Shown here: positions 1 through 5,022 of the stretch, one piece after another
How the letters are laid out: each line of letters begins with the position of its first letter
Position numbering within the stretch: the stretch's first letter is position 1
Assembly: GCA_030653335.1 (NCBI GenBank)
Contig: JAURZP010000215.1
Span: 1-5,022, forward strand
Direction of reading: 5' to 3'
Source of the DNA: Methanoregula sp.
GTDB taxonomy: Archaea; Halobacteriota; Methanomicrobia; Methanomicrobiales; Methanospirillaceae
Length of the DNA stretch: 5,022 nucleotides
The notes under the pieces: model-generated
The model's database searches: none
Seen by the model: the letters and a program-made list of their open reading frames with translations, nothing else
What the model was told of the DNA's origin: nothing
Position numbers and translations under genes: made by a program

Positions 1-42
1 GTTGATACCGGAACGGGCGGGGCTAATACGGAAAAAGAATGA

Positions 43-186
43 AAGCTACAGTCCTGCCAAAGCCCTGAGCTGGCCGCTCTTGCCGGATGTGCACCCAAGG
101 CAGAGGATCTCATACTGTTTGGCAATTGCCGGTTCATGACAGGCACTGGAACCTGCACTTACCGGAACTTTTTGGGGGATGAGTGA
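43..186 (+). pseudogene. Decayed small protein gene remnant (copy A)
   Basis: I do not recognise the family. The frame beginning at 43 is open to TGA at 184-186 and reads as a plausible C-terminal segment, with LAALAGC at 70-90, FGNC at 118-129 and a terminal GTCTYRNFLGDE. It has no usable start codon; the frame is closed upstream by TGA at 40-42. An ATG at 39-41 overlaps that stop but sits in another frame that ends after nine codons at 66-68, so a frameshift would be needed to join them. LAGC resembles a lipobox, but the hydrophobic stretch before it is too short for a convincing signal peptide. The last 76 bases match a second copy at 1136-1207, where TGC-AC-TAC (Cys-Thr-Tyr) is kept with third-position changes. 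That pattern suggests both copies were once coding. A short functional peptide cannot be excluded. Confidence 0.3.
111..186 (+). repeat. Diverged direct repeat, copy A
   Basis: This segment aligns by eye with 1136-1207 in the same orientation. About 47 of the first 61 positions are identical, with one single-base gap. Shared blocks include TGTTTGGCAAT and TGCAC-TACC. It lies on the far side of the methyltransferase gene from its partner and ends at the stop codon of the coding remnant. Confidence 0.55.
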
Positions 187-257
187 TTGTGGAGAGGGCT
201 GCCGGAATATCCGGAATGAAATCAAGTGCTTTTGTAGTAGTTACAGAAAGGAGGTGC

Positions 258-287
258 TGGAGCAGGTCACGTAAAACGAATGCTCCA
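258..287 (-). terminator. Stem-loop after the methyltransferase gene
   Basis: A perfect 7-base inverted repeat, TGGAGCA (258-264) and TGCTCCA (281-287), encloses a 16-base loop that can itself pair CGT (270-272) with ACG (276-278). On the minus strand it begins nine bases after the methyltransferase stop codon and is followed by a pyrimidine-rich stretch (ctcctttct) rather than a long T-run. The position fits a transcription terminator or 3'-end stabilising hairpin. The lack of a clean T-tract limits confidence. Confidence 0.45.
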
Positions 288-295
288 AATGTATC

Positions 296-946
296 TCACA
301 GTAAAGCGCCGGAAGGCTTTTCCAGAGTAAGAATATAGGAAAAATAATTCCCGGTAAATTCCTTTTCGATAAACCCTGAAGCGCTGGCCAACCTGTTGAT
401 GGTACTGCGTTGCTGGAAATGGGGGTCCCGTATCGTCTCTTCTACAAGGAGAATACCCCCTGGCCGGAGCGCATTAAAGATCTCGTGCAATGCCGCCTCC
501 CGGTCGGGGATCTCGCCGAGCACGGTTATCAGGATGACCCGGTCGAACAGGTCACGCTCAAGCTTCCCATCCCCGATACCGGCCTTAAGAAACCGGATGT
601 TGCTAAGGTTTGCAGCACGAGCCCGCTCCTTCACTTCCTGCAACATCCCCTCCTGAAGATCCATTGCAGTTACTATGCCGTCAGGGCTTACCCTGTGAGC
701 GACAGGGATTGTGAGCCTGCCCGGACCGCAGCCTGCGTCGAGTACGTTCATCCCTGGACGGAGATCAAGATAACGGATCGTTTTTTCTGTGCGTGCGCTC
801 ACCTTACCGGAGAACTGAGGATCAAGCAGTCCTTTCATCCATACGGGACATGGGAGGATGTAACGGCGTGATGCAATCCGCCAGGCGAGGGCCGCGATAA
901 TGACCAGTGCAATGACGATAATGAGGATGTACAATACAGCGTTCAT
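296..946 (-). CDS. Membrane-anchored class I SAM-dependent methyltransferase
   Basis: This encodes a 216-residue protein expected to transfer a methyl group from S-adenosylmethionine; the substrate is unknown. Residues 3-24 are an uninterrupted hydrophobic helix followed by basic residues (R-x-x-S-R-R), which predicts an N-terminal membrane anchor with the catalytic domain in the cytoplasm. The Rossmann-like domain starts near residue 60. Motif I is VLDAGCGPG (68-76), the ribose-binding acidic residue after strand 2 is D96 in AMDLQEGML, and the post-motif strands include FDRVILI (134-140) and LRPGGILLVEE (160-170). It resembles the UbiE/Methyltransf_11 or _25 group. An ATG 14 codons upstream (988) is in frame. 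I chose 946 because GAGGA (956-952) lies five bases before it and a TATA element at 991-1003 would start the transcript inside the longer version. It stands alone, with its own promoter and a 3' stem-loop. The family assignment is firm, the substrate open. Confidence 0.9.
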   Translation of the reverse strand: MNAVLYILIIVIALVIIAALAWRIASRRYILPCPVWMKGLLDPQFSGKVSARTEKTIRYLDLRPGMNVLDAGCGPGRLTIPVAHRVSPDGIVTAMDLQEGMLQEVKERARAANLSNIRFLKAGIGDGKLERDLFDRVILITVLGEIPDREAALHEIFNALRPGGILLVEETIRDPHFQQRSTINRLASASGFIEKEFTGNYFSYILTLEKPSGALL

Positions 947-990
947 GGGGGTCCTCTTCAATGAGTATATGATAATAGAGATAGCCAACG

Positions 991-1003
991 TATATAATTT
1001 TTA
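991..1003 (-). promoter_or_regulatory. Archaeal TATA/BRE-type promoter of the methyltransferase
   Basis: Read on the minus strand, this AT-rich block is AAAAATTATATA, a good archaeal TATA box inside a GC-richer surrounding. A start of transcription 22-27 bases downstream would fall near 968-972. That leaves a 5' leader of about 22-26 bases that contains the GAGGA ribosome-binding site and leads to the ATG at 946. Confidence 0.6.
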
Positions 1004-1051
1004 ATAAATTCCCCTTATCCTTCCGAATCCAGGGAAACGGCGACGATCCGG

Positions 1052-1207
1052 ATGATTGCAGAAAATGAAGGGGTGGTGTTCAATGTTAACGGGGGTTTTG
1101 ACGGTCTCGCGTATCCGGTGCATGGACCGGTGATGCATAATGTTTGGCAATAGCCATTACACGACGGGCTCTTAACGTGCACGTACCAGATCTTTAGGGA
1201 GAGTTAG
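1052..1207 (+). pseudogene. Frameshifted small protein gene remnant (copy B)
   Basis: No family is recognised. From the ATG at 1052 the frame reads like real protein (MIAENEGVVFNVNGGFDGLA and on) until an in-frame TAG at 1151-1153. The same frame then resumes with LLTCTYQIFRES and stops at TAG 1205-1207. The frame stays open a little upstream of 1052 as well. Relative to copy A at 111-186, this copy is one base shorter at about 1172-1174, and A's FGNC segment corresponds here to FGNS in a different frame. The mix of frames indicates decay by small indels and nonsense change. No promoter was identified. It fills most of the gap between the methyltransferase promoter and the 3' end of the kinase gene. 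Alternatively the ATG 1052 to TAG 1153 frame is a real 33-residue peptide, which I consider less likely. Confidence 0.35.
1136..1207 (+). repeat. Diverged direct repeat, copy B
   Basis: Partner of 111-186 in the same orientation, about three-quarters identical by eye with a one-base deletion. The pair places two related sequences on either side of the methyltransferase gene and its promoter. Confidence 0.55.
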
Positions 1208-1260
1208 CGTTACCGGAATTGGCCGGGGGCGAATTGAGAGGAGATAGTGGGATCGGGGGT

Positions 1261-1274
1261 GGATCTGGAGATCC
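1261..1274 (+). terminator. Small stem-loop with short T-run
   Basis: GGATC (1261-1265) and GATCC (1270-1274) form a five-base stem around TGGA, followed on the plus strand by GATCTTTTAC. It could be the vestigial terminator of the plus-strand remnant ending at 1207. It lies just past the 3' end of the kinase gene, but no T-tract follows it on the minus strand. The remainder of 1208-1323 shows nothing else I can name. Confidence 0.22.
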
Positions 1275-1323
1275 GATCTTTTACATTGAGACGATATCAG
1301 TTGGAATGGAGGAGACCTGTGGA

Positions 1324-3033
1324 TTATTGCCCACTGTCGTTGTAACGGAATTTTCCGCAGGGTACACGGCACTCAAACCGTGCCCCCCTGCCCGGCTCAC
1401 CTGCTTCATGGATCACGATAGCTGTGATGTCAAGGATCTCCTTGGAAAGGTACAGCCCAAGACCGGTATTTTTCCCAAACCCACGTTCGAACAGCCGGGA
1501 TTTGTCCTCTGACGCAATACCGATGCCATCATCCTCAATGACAATGATCTGGTCATCTCCCGACGGGTGAGTGGAGATGGTTATCGATGAGATGCCTGCA
1601 CCCCCGTATTTTATGACATTATCAAACAGGTTGTAAAACACTTTCTCAAGCATCGGATCGGCATAGACCTCTAAAGAACCGGTGCAGCTGGTTAACATGA
1701 CAGTCCTGAGATCCACATGGTTCTTTGCCCGGTTGATCACTGCGCCGACATGCTGCCATACCGGTGTTTCGGTCCCCAACTGCTGGTATTCCCGGGTGAA
1801 TGCGATCTGTTCCCTCATCGCATCAATGGCCATCTCCTGCCGGTCAAGATATCCATTCTGGACGGGATCGGTGCACAGCTCACGACTCAGTTCAAGGTAG
1901 ATGGATAACGAGAGAATTTGATTCGAGAGATCATGGCTGGTGATACTGGTCAGAAGACCGATCTTTTTATTGGCTTGCGTTATGGCAAGTTCTGCCTGTT
2001 TCCGATCGGATATGTCCCGGAACAGGCAGAGATAGCCGGCAGCACCCGTCCCGTTCTCGTCCATCGGAGTGACCAGTATGTCATAGCACATCGGTCGGCC
2101 ATTCTGCAGGACCGTACTCTCGATACGACGCTCCCGGCCATCCGGGACGGGTTCTGCCTGGATGGACGCAAGCCCGGGGAATACGTCTGCTATACTCAGC
2201 CCGATGGCGTTATGCGATGAGCGACCGGTGATCTGTTCGGCCGCAGGATTGAGATCAATCACACTGTACTGCCCGTTTGTTACGATTACTCCGTCACGGG
2301 TGGTTGAAAAGACCAGCGAGTAGGCCACTGGAACTGCAGAGAAAAGCTGGTACCGTATAATCCCAACCGCAAGGATGATCCCGGCAAAGAGAAACGCCAG
2401 GGGTGTCAGGTCGTAATCCGGGAACGGGGAGAGCCCGAACACATAGGCCATATTGCAGGCAGCCGGGATGCATCCGGCGCAGACCAGAAGTATTGTCTGG
2501 CGCCGGTAGAGTTCGGTTGAGACAAAGAGCCTCCCCGCAGCGAGAACGAGCGTGACAAGGGCAAGGATATAGCAGTACGCAATGTGGATCCAGAACAGGG
2601 GGCCGTGCTCGTAGATCCAGATGACTGACCCGCTGACAGTCTCAGTGTGAAACCCGGTATAGTAAAGATAGTGATATGGATTTGTCAGCACGAGGAACCA
2701 GACCAGGGCCGGGATGATAAAAAACAAGGGAACGGTGCGCCGGGTGAGATACCGCTCGCGCCCTGTATAGCAGAGGACTATGAAGAGCCAGGCCACCGGC
2801 ACGGTCGATATGGCAGGGTACATAATATTGTTGAGGAGGATAACGGTCGAAAGCTGGGTGCTCATCAGCTCCAGCGAGTACCCGAATATCCAGATCGTCT
2901 CTGCTGCCATCAGCAGGATGAAAGGCTGTGAAATCGGTTGTGCACGATTTCGCCACCCGACCCAGGTAAGGAGTGCAGAGATCGTGCCGGCAACCAGCAT
3001 GAAAATAATGGCAGGAGGGTACTGGAAAATCAT
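1324..3033 (-). CDS. Sensor histidine kinase: 7TM sensor, PAS, kinase core
   Basis: This encodes a 569-residue membrane sensor kinase that should autophosphorylate on histidine and pass the phosphate to a response regulator. Residues 5-230 contain about seven hydrophobic helices (roughly 8-26, 36-56, 62-90, 100-117, 146-170, 180-200, 209-228), matching the histidine-kinase N-terminal 7TM class common in methanogens. A PAS domain spans about 235-345 and ends in FRDISDRKQAE, the usual PAS-to-kinase linker. The phosphoacceptor is H367 in SITSHDLSNQ. The ATPase domain has an N-box around 466-476 (FYNLFDNVIKYG, N472), a G1 box DDGIGI (501-506), an F-box LFERGFG (514-520) and a G2 box TGLGLYLSK (523-531), so all key residues are present. 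No receiver domain or response regulator gene is in the window, which makes it an apparent orphan. The ATG start begins the first helix, with a weak GATGA upstream. The signal sensed is unknown. Confidence 0.93.
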   Translation of the reverse strand: MIFQYPPAIIFMLVAGTISALLTWVGWRNRAQPISQPFILLMAAETIWIFGYSLELMSTQLSTVILLNNIMYPAISTVPVAWLFIVLCYTGRERYLTRRTVPLFFIIPALVWFLVLTNPYHYLYYTGFHTETVSGSVIWIYEHGPLFWIHIAYCYILALVTLVLAAGRLFVSTELYRRQTILLVCAGCIPAACNMAYVFGLSPFPDYDLTPLAFLFAGIILAVGIIRYQLFSAVPVAYSLVFSTTRDGVIVTNGQYSVIDLNPAAEQITGRSSHNAIGLSIADVFPGLASIQAEPVPDGRERRIESTVLQNGRPMCYDILVTPMDENGTGAAGYLCLFRDISDRKQAELAITQANKKIGLLTSITSHDLSNQILSLSIYLELSRELCTDPVQNGYLDRQEMAIDAMREQIAFTREYQQLGTETPVWQHVGAVINRAKNHVDLRTVMLTSCTGSLEVYADPMLEKVFYNLFDNVIKYGGAGISSITISTHPSGDDQIIVIEDDGIGIASEDKSRLFERGFGKNTGLGLYLSKEILDITAIVIHEAGEPGRGARFECRVPCGKFRYNDSGQ

Positions 3034-3070
3034 AACGTCATCTTCAAAGTCGTGGTATTATGTCAAAAAA

Positions 3071-3079
3071 ACTATATCC
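3071..3079 (-). promoter_or_regulatory. Possible TATA element of the kinase gene
   Basis: On the minus strand this reads GGATATAGT, followed by a T-run. It lies about 42 bases before the kinase ATG, which would put the transcript start near 3048 with a leader of roughly 15 bases. The match to the archaeal consensus is only moderate. Confidence 0.3.
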
Positions 3080-3159
3080 AAAGCAGGATCCCGGGCATGT
3101 ATTGTCGTATTTGGGAGGGTGTGATTTTTTGTATGGTTAAAGGGTCATTTCTCAAGGCA

Positions 3160-3169
3160 CATAAATACA
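3160..3169 (+). promoter_or_regulatory. Possible plus-strand TATA element inside the intergenic region
   Basis: CATAAATACA resembles an archaeal TATA box and would start a plus-strand transcript near 3187-3196. No protein gene follows closely. The next strong signal downstream is the stem-loop and T-tract at 3392-3428, so it could drive a short noncoding transcript. The sequence is nearly symmetrical enough to act on the minus strand as a distal kinase promoter. Confidence 0.25.
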
Positions 3170-3391
3170 CCCTATTGTAATCATTTTCCCGGGGCCAAGT
3201 ATGTGTACATCCCACGGGATATGCAGTTTTTAATGATGAGAAGATGATCTTTGGGAAATTCCCCGGCATAGGCTCCCCGTCCCCGCTGAAACCCTGGGGC
3301 TGGTAGAGCCTGAACCGCGAGATATGACCCGGAATAAAAATGACTGCTTCTGATCTATCAATCGCCCGAAATTCCTTTATGTTGTGTTCTC

Positions 3392-3428
3392 CAGGGATTC
3401 CTTAACCCTGAATATTGTATTTTTTTTT
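3392..3428 (+). terminator. Stem-loop plus T-tract terminator
   Basis: CAGGG (3392-3396) pairs with CCCTG (3406-3410) around a nine-base loop, and a run of nine T residues follows at 3420-3428. A second run of seven T residues lies at 3442-3448. Archaeal termination depends mainly on such T-tracts on the coding strand. It is oriented to end a plus-strand transcript, yet no annotated plus-strand gene precedes it, which makes the region upstream worth testing for RNA. It could also insulate the downstream gene from read-through. Confidence 0.5.
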
Positions 3429-3572
3429 AGTCTGTTTACTCTTTTTTTATTTCTGTTAATCGCAGCAATACTCGGGAAAAACAGGAACGATTTGGGGTAT
3501 ATGAATTGATAGCATGGTAGCGGGGAAGATTATCCCTCCAGGGTGATTAAAAACCGACGGGTCATGCACTCA

Positions 3573-3580
3573 TTTATTAA
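3573..3580 (+). promoter_or_regulatory. Possible TATA element of the Cys-rich membrane protein gene
   Basis: TTTATTAA lies about 65 bases before the ATG at 3641. That predicts a transcript start near 3602 and a leader of about 38 bases. A competing element, GGTATATGAA, lies at 3496-3505 and would give a leader of over 100 bases. I cannot decide between them from sequence. Confidence 0.35.
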
Positions 3581-3640
3581 TTCCATCCTGCATCTTTGGT
3601 TCATTACATTAGAAACTACCAAGACGAGACGAACAGAATT

Positions 3641-4405
3641 ATGCAGGTTACCACATCTATCAGGCGCATCATCGCATCGGTCCTCCTTACAGCAGGACTC
3701 GTTTACCCGGCGTGTGTCGCTGTCTGCCCCAAAGGTATCGGAGGCTGTACTTCTCCGGGCAGGTGCTTCCTCTTTGTCGATGCAGACAGCAATACATTAT
3801 GCGATTACACAGCACGCACCGGATCACAAGCTTCGGCAGGTCCGGCCACACCGGTAAATCCGCAGACTTCGATCAAGGCCGCTGCAACACCGGCAGCAGA
3901 TCCAACGAGTATACAGGGATCTTCGCTTCCGGTTTTCGCCCCGTCGGGAACACCAGTTACTGCAGAGCCGGATACTACTGCATCCGTTCTCCAGAATACC
4001 TCTTCAGGGAGTTTTCTTGATACACTTCACCTGTCTGCACCCATAGCCGAAGCAGCACTTTTTCTCATTTTTACCGGGATATTATTTGCGTTCATCCGAA
4101 CGGGAATCCTTGGAATCCGGATCGAAAAGACACTTCCGGCCCTTGCACTATCGTCCCTCTTTGCTCTGGGCATCTCGCTCATAGTTACTTCCTTACTCGC
4201 TGGAGCAGCCGTTGCAGGGCTCACTTACGCTCTCTGCTACATGGGGGCCGGGACCCTGCTCGCTGCATACCTCTGGTATACCGGAGTCATGACACAAAAG
4301 ATCGTTTTTTTGGCAGCGGGTATGAGCACACTCACTGGTTTTATCTTCCTTGCACCAATCATGCCGATGGAGTTGGGGGGGCTTGTCAGTGTTATGACCG
4401 GATAA
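3641..4405 (+). CDS. Secreted/membrane protein: Cys-rich module plus four helices
   Basis: This 254-residue frame probably forms the N-terminal part, or a partner subunit, of the 4Fe-4S membrane protein that follows. Residues 6-27 form a signal peptide or first helix after two arginines. Next comes a compact module: C29-P-K-G, C36, PG-x-C42, then D47-x-D49-x-N51-x-x-C54-D55, whose acidic spacing matches a dockerin or thrombospondin-type calcium loop. As I recall, such modules sit at the N-terminus of archaeal NapH-like ferredoxin proteins. Residues 57-125 are a Pro/Thr/Ser/Ala-rich linker, presumably outside the membrane. Four helices follow (about 133-158, 164-186, 187-214, 219-245). The ATG at 3641 is chosen because it begins the signal peptide; a TTG start at 3596 would add 15 polar residues. 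Only a weak ribosome-binding site is visible. The TAA at 4403-4405 is the only stop between this frame and the next gene, in the same phase. Confidence 0.75.
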   Translation: MQVTTSIRRIIASVLLTAGLVYPACVAVCPKGIGGCTSPGRCFLFVDADSNTLCDYTARTGSQASAGPATPVNPQTSIKAAATPAADPTSIQGSSLPVFAPSGTPVTAEPDTTASVLQNTSSGSFLDTLHLSAPIAEAALFLIFTGILFAFIRTGILGIRIEKTLPALALSSLFALGISLIVTSLLAGAAVAGLTYALCYMGAGTLLAAYLWYTGVMTQKIVFLAAGMSTLTGFIFLAPIMPMELGGLVSVMTG

Positions 4406-4429
4406 TCGAACCTGAATACGGGCATCATC

Positions 4430-5022
4430 ATGATTTGCTCATTCATCGCACTCACGCTCGGAGTTGGAAGAACGTTCTGCAGCGCAATATGCCCGGTGGG
4501 ATCATTGCAGGAACTGGCATATACCATACCTATGACAAAGATCGTTATCCGTCGCACGGTAATCCTTGAACTGATCCGGCTCGTAATTTTCGTTGCAACA
4601 ATCATTGCTGTGGTATACCTAATCGACATTATGGCATTCACCGGCTTGTATGACTTGTTCTCCCTTACAATTTCGGCAGGGCTGGTTGTAGCAGCAGGTA
4701 TCGTTCTGCTGTCAGTATTTATGTACCGCCCTGTCTGCAGGATCATCTGCCCCTTTGGTGTCCTCTTCTCCCTTCTTGCAGAGTTCAGTTTATTCCGGCT
4801 GCGACGCACGGGAACCTGCATCAACTGTAAAAAATGTGAAAAAGTCTGTCCGGCCAATACTGCTGGAAAACTCGATTCGAAGGGGGAATGCTATCTCTGC
4901 GGCCGGTGTATGGATACCTGCCCGGTCCCCGGGGCTTTAGAATATAACCGGCTGGATAACTGCGGGAAATATACGTCGGAAAGCCAGTCTGATCTCTGCC
5001 AGAATATGAGCAGGAAATTTTT
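4430..5022 (+). CDS. NapH-like membrane polyferredoxin (4Fe-4S), cut by window edge
   Basis: This encodes an integral membrane electron-transfer protein; 197 residues are visible and the frame is still open at the edge. It carries two CxxxCP loops of the Fer4_5/NapH-NosR type (C17/C21 in RTFCSAICPVG, C103/C107 in RPVCRIICPFG). Helices lie between them (about 44-66 and 77-99). Two classical 4Fe-4S motifs follow: C130, C133, C136, C140-P and C154, C157, C160, C164-P. Further cysteines C178 and C190 are near the edge. Donor and acceptor are unknown; related proteins pass electrons between the quinol or membrane pool and soluble ferredoxin-type partners. The ATG at 4430 is the first after the upstream TAA, but no Shine-Dalgarno precedes it, and it leaves only about 13 residues before the first CxxxCP loop, too few for the helix expected there. 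The helix is completed by the eight codons between TAA and ATG. It is therefore probably the continuation of the preceding frame. Confidence 0.85.
   Translation, partial: MICSFIALTLGVGRTFCSAICPVGSLQELAYTIPMTKIVIRRTVILELIRLVIFVATIIAVVYLIDIMAFTGLYDLFSLTISAGLVVAAGIVLLSVFMYRPVCRIICPFGVLFSLLAEFSLFRLRRTGTCINCKKCEKVCPANTAGKLDSKGECYLCGRCMDTCPVPGALEYNRLDNCGKYTSESQSDLCQNMSRKF

Larger units (their letters stand above)
3034..3640. other. Divergent intergenic region, no protein gene supported
   Basis: About 600 bases separate the start of the kinase gene from the start of the Cys-rich membrane protein gene. Short frames here look random. The middle (3185-3330) is GC-rich with several potential stems: GGGAAATTCCC (3253-3263), GGCTC/GAGCC (3271-3275 with 3306-3310) enclosing CCCC/GGGG (3281-3284 with 3296-3299). 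The right part (3411-3600) is AT-rich with long T-tracts. Promoter-like elements face both ways, as expected between divergent genes. A small RNA between about 3190 and 3428 on the plus strand is possible but not shown. Confidence 0.6.

Noticed and set aside
1..42. Frame ending VDTGTGGANTEKE-stop at the left edge, with an ATGA overlap to a nine-codon frame
   Set aside because: It could be the last 13 codons of an upstream gene, but a competing frame from position 2 is open to 138 and neither shows a recognisable motif. It is too short to support.
202..214. Inverted repeat CCGGA-ATA-TCCGG
   Set aside because: The five-base arms with a three-base centre have no T-tract or gene context to assign a role, and CCGGA words are common in this DNA.
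410..871. Long plus-strand frame of 153 codons
   Set aside because: It is antisense to the methyltransferase, whose SAM motifs are clear on the minus strand. The antisense translation shows no domain-like pattern.
1151..1153. In-frame TAG in copy B as a pyrrolysine codon
   Set aside because: Copy A at the aligned position indicates nearby frameshift decay, and the presumed lineage is not known for pyrrolysine use. A dead gene explains it better.
3201..3233. Ten-codon peptide MCTSHGICSF as a possible leader peptide
   Set aside because: There is no ribosome-binding site, and no gene lies close enough downstream to be attenuated.
3072..3269. 65-codon minus-strand frame upstream of the kinase
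   Set aside because: It overlaps the kinase promoter region, has no ribosome-binding site and shows no protein-like features.
3233..3289. C/D box small RNA: ATGATGA at 3233-3239 and CTGA at 3286-3289
   Set aside because: The spacing fits an archaeal C/D guide RNA, but there is no convincing internal D'/C' pair and the flanks do not form a terminal stem. Such short motifs arise by chance.
3293..3320. tRNA D-arm-like GGTAGAGCC
   Set aside because: No acceptor stem, anticodon arm or T-arm could be placed around it.
4375..4381. Run of seven G residues before the TAA, as a slippage or sequencing-error frameshift site
   Set aside because: The coding signal on both sides is in the same frame, so no shift at this run is needed. 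Either alternative frame after the run loses the iron-sulfur motifs.
4237..4857. 206-codon minus-strand frame over the iron-sulfur gene
   Set aside because: It overlaps the CxxxCP and 4Fe-4S motifs on the plus strand and its translation is rich in Ser, Thr, Arg and Ile without any recognisable pattern. It is a shadow frame.

Overview
The window looks like chromosomal DNA from a methanogenic archaeon, most likely of the Methanomicrobiales (Methanoregula-like). This is inferred from three things: AT-rich archaeal TATA-type promoter elements instead of -35/-10 boxes, a histidine kinase of the type methanogens carry in large numbers (seven-helix membrane sensor, PAS, kinase), and a secreted Cys-rich 'CPxG...PGxC...D-x-D-x-N...CD' module next to a NapH-like polyferredoxin. 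No database search was possible, so the lineage is a judgement from memory.

Layout. Positions 1-295 hold no intact gene. They contain a decayed plus-strand coding remnant (about 43-186) and a stem-loop that probably ends the next gene. A membrane-anchored class I SAM-dependent methyltransferase lies on the minus strand (946 to 296), with its own Shine-Dalgarno and TATA element. Positions 1004-1323 hold a second plus-strand coding remnant whose last ~72 bases are a diverged copy of the first one, so two related remnants flank the methyltransferase. A 569-residue sensor histidine kinase follows on the minus strand (3033 to 1324). Next is a roughly 600-base divergent intergenic region (3034-3640) with GC-rich potential stems, a plus-strand TATA-like element and a stem-loop plus T-tract terminator, which could bound a small RNA. 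Last, on the plus strand, come a secreted or membrane protein with a Cys-rich N-terminal module and four helices (3641-4405), and a NapH-like 4Fe-4S membrane protein that runs off the right edge (4430-5022).

How the genes relate. The two right-hand reading frames are in the same phase, separated by a single TAA. The codons after that stop still read like the beginning of a transmembrane helix, and the first ATG after it has no visible ribosome-binding site. The simplest reading is one long redox membrane protein (extracytoplasmic Cys/Ca-loop module, helices, two CxxxCP loops, two 4Fe-4S clusters) interrupted by a nonsense codon. Two translationally linked subunits remain the alternative. The kinase is transcribed divergently from this locus and has no response regulator in the window. 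The methyltransferase has its own promoter and no evident functional link to the kinase.
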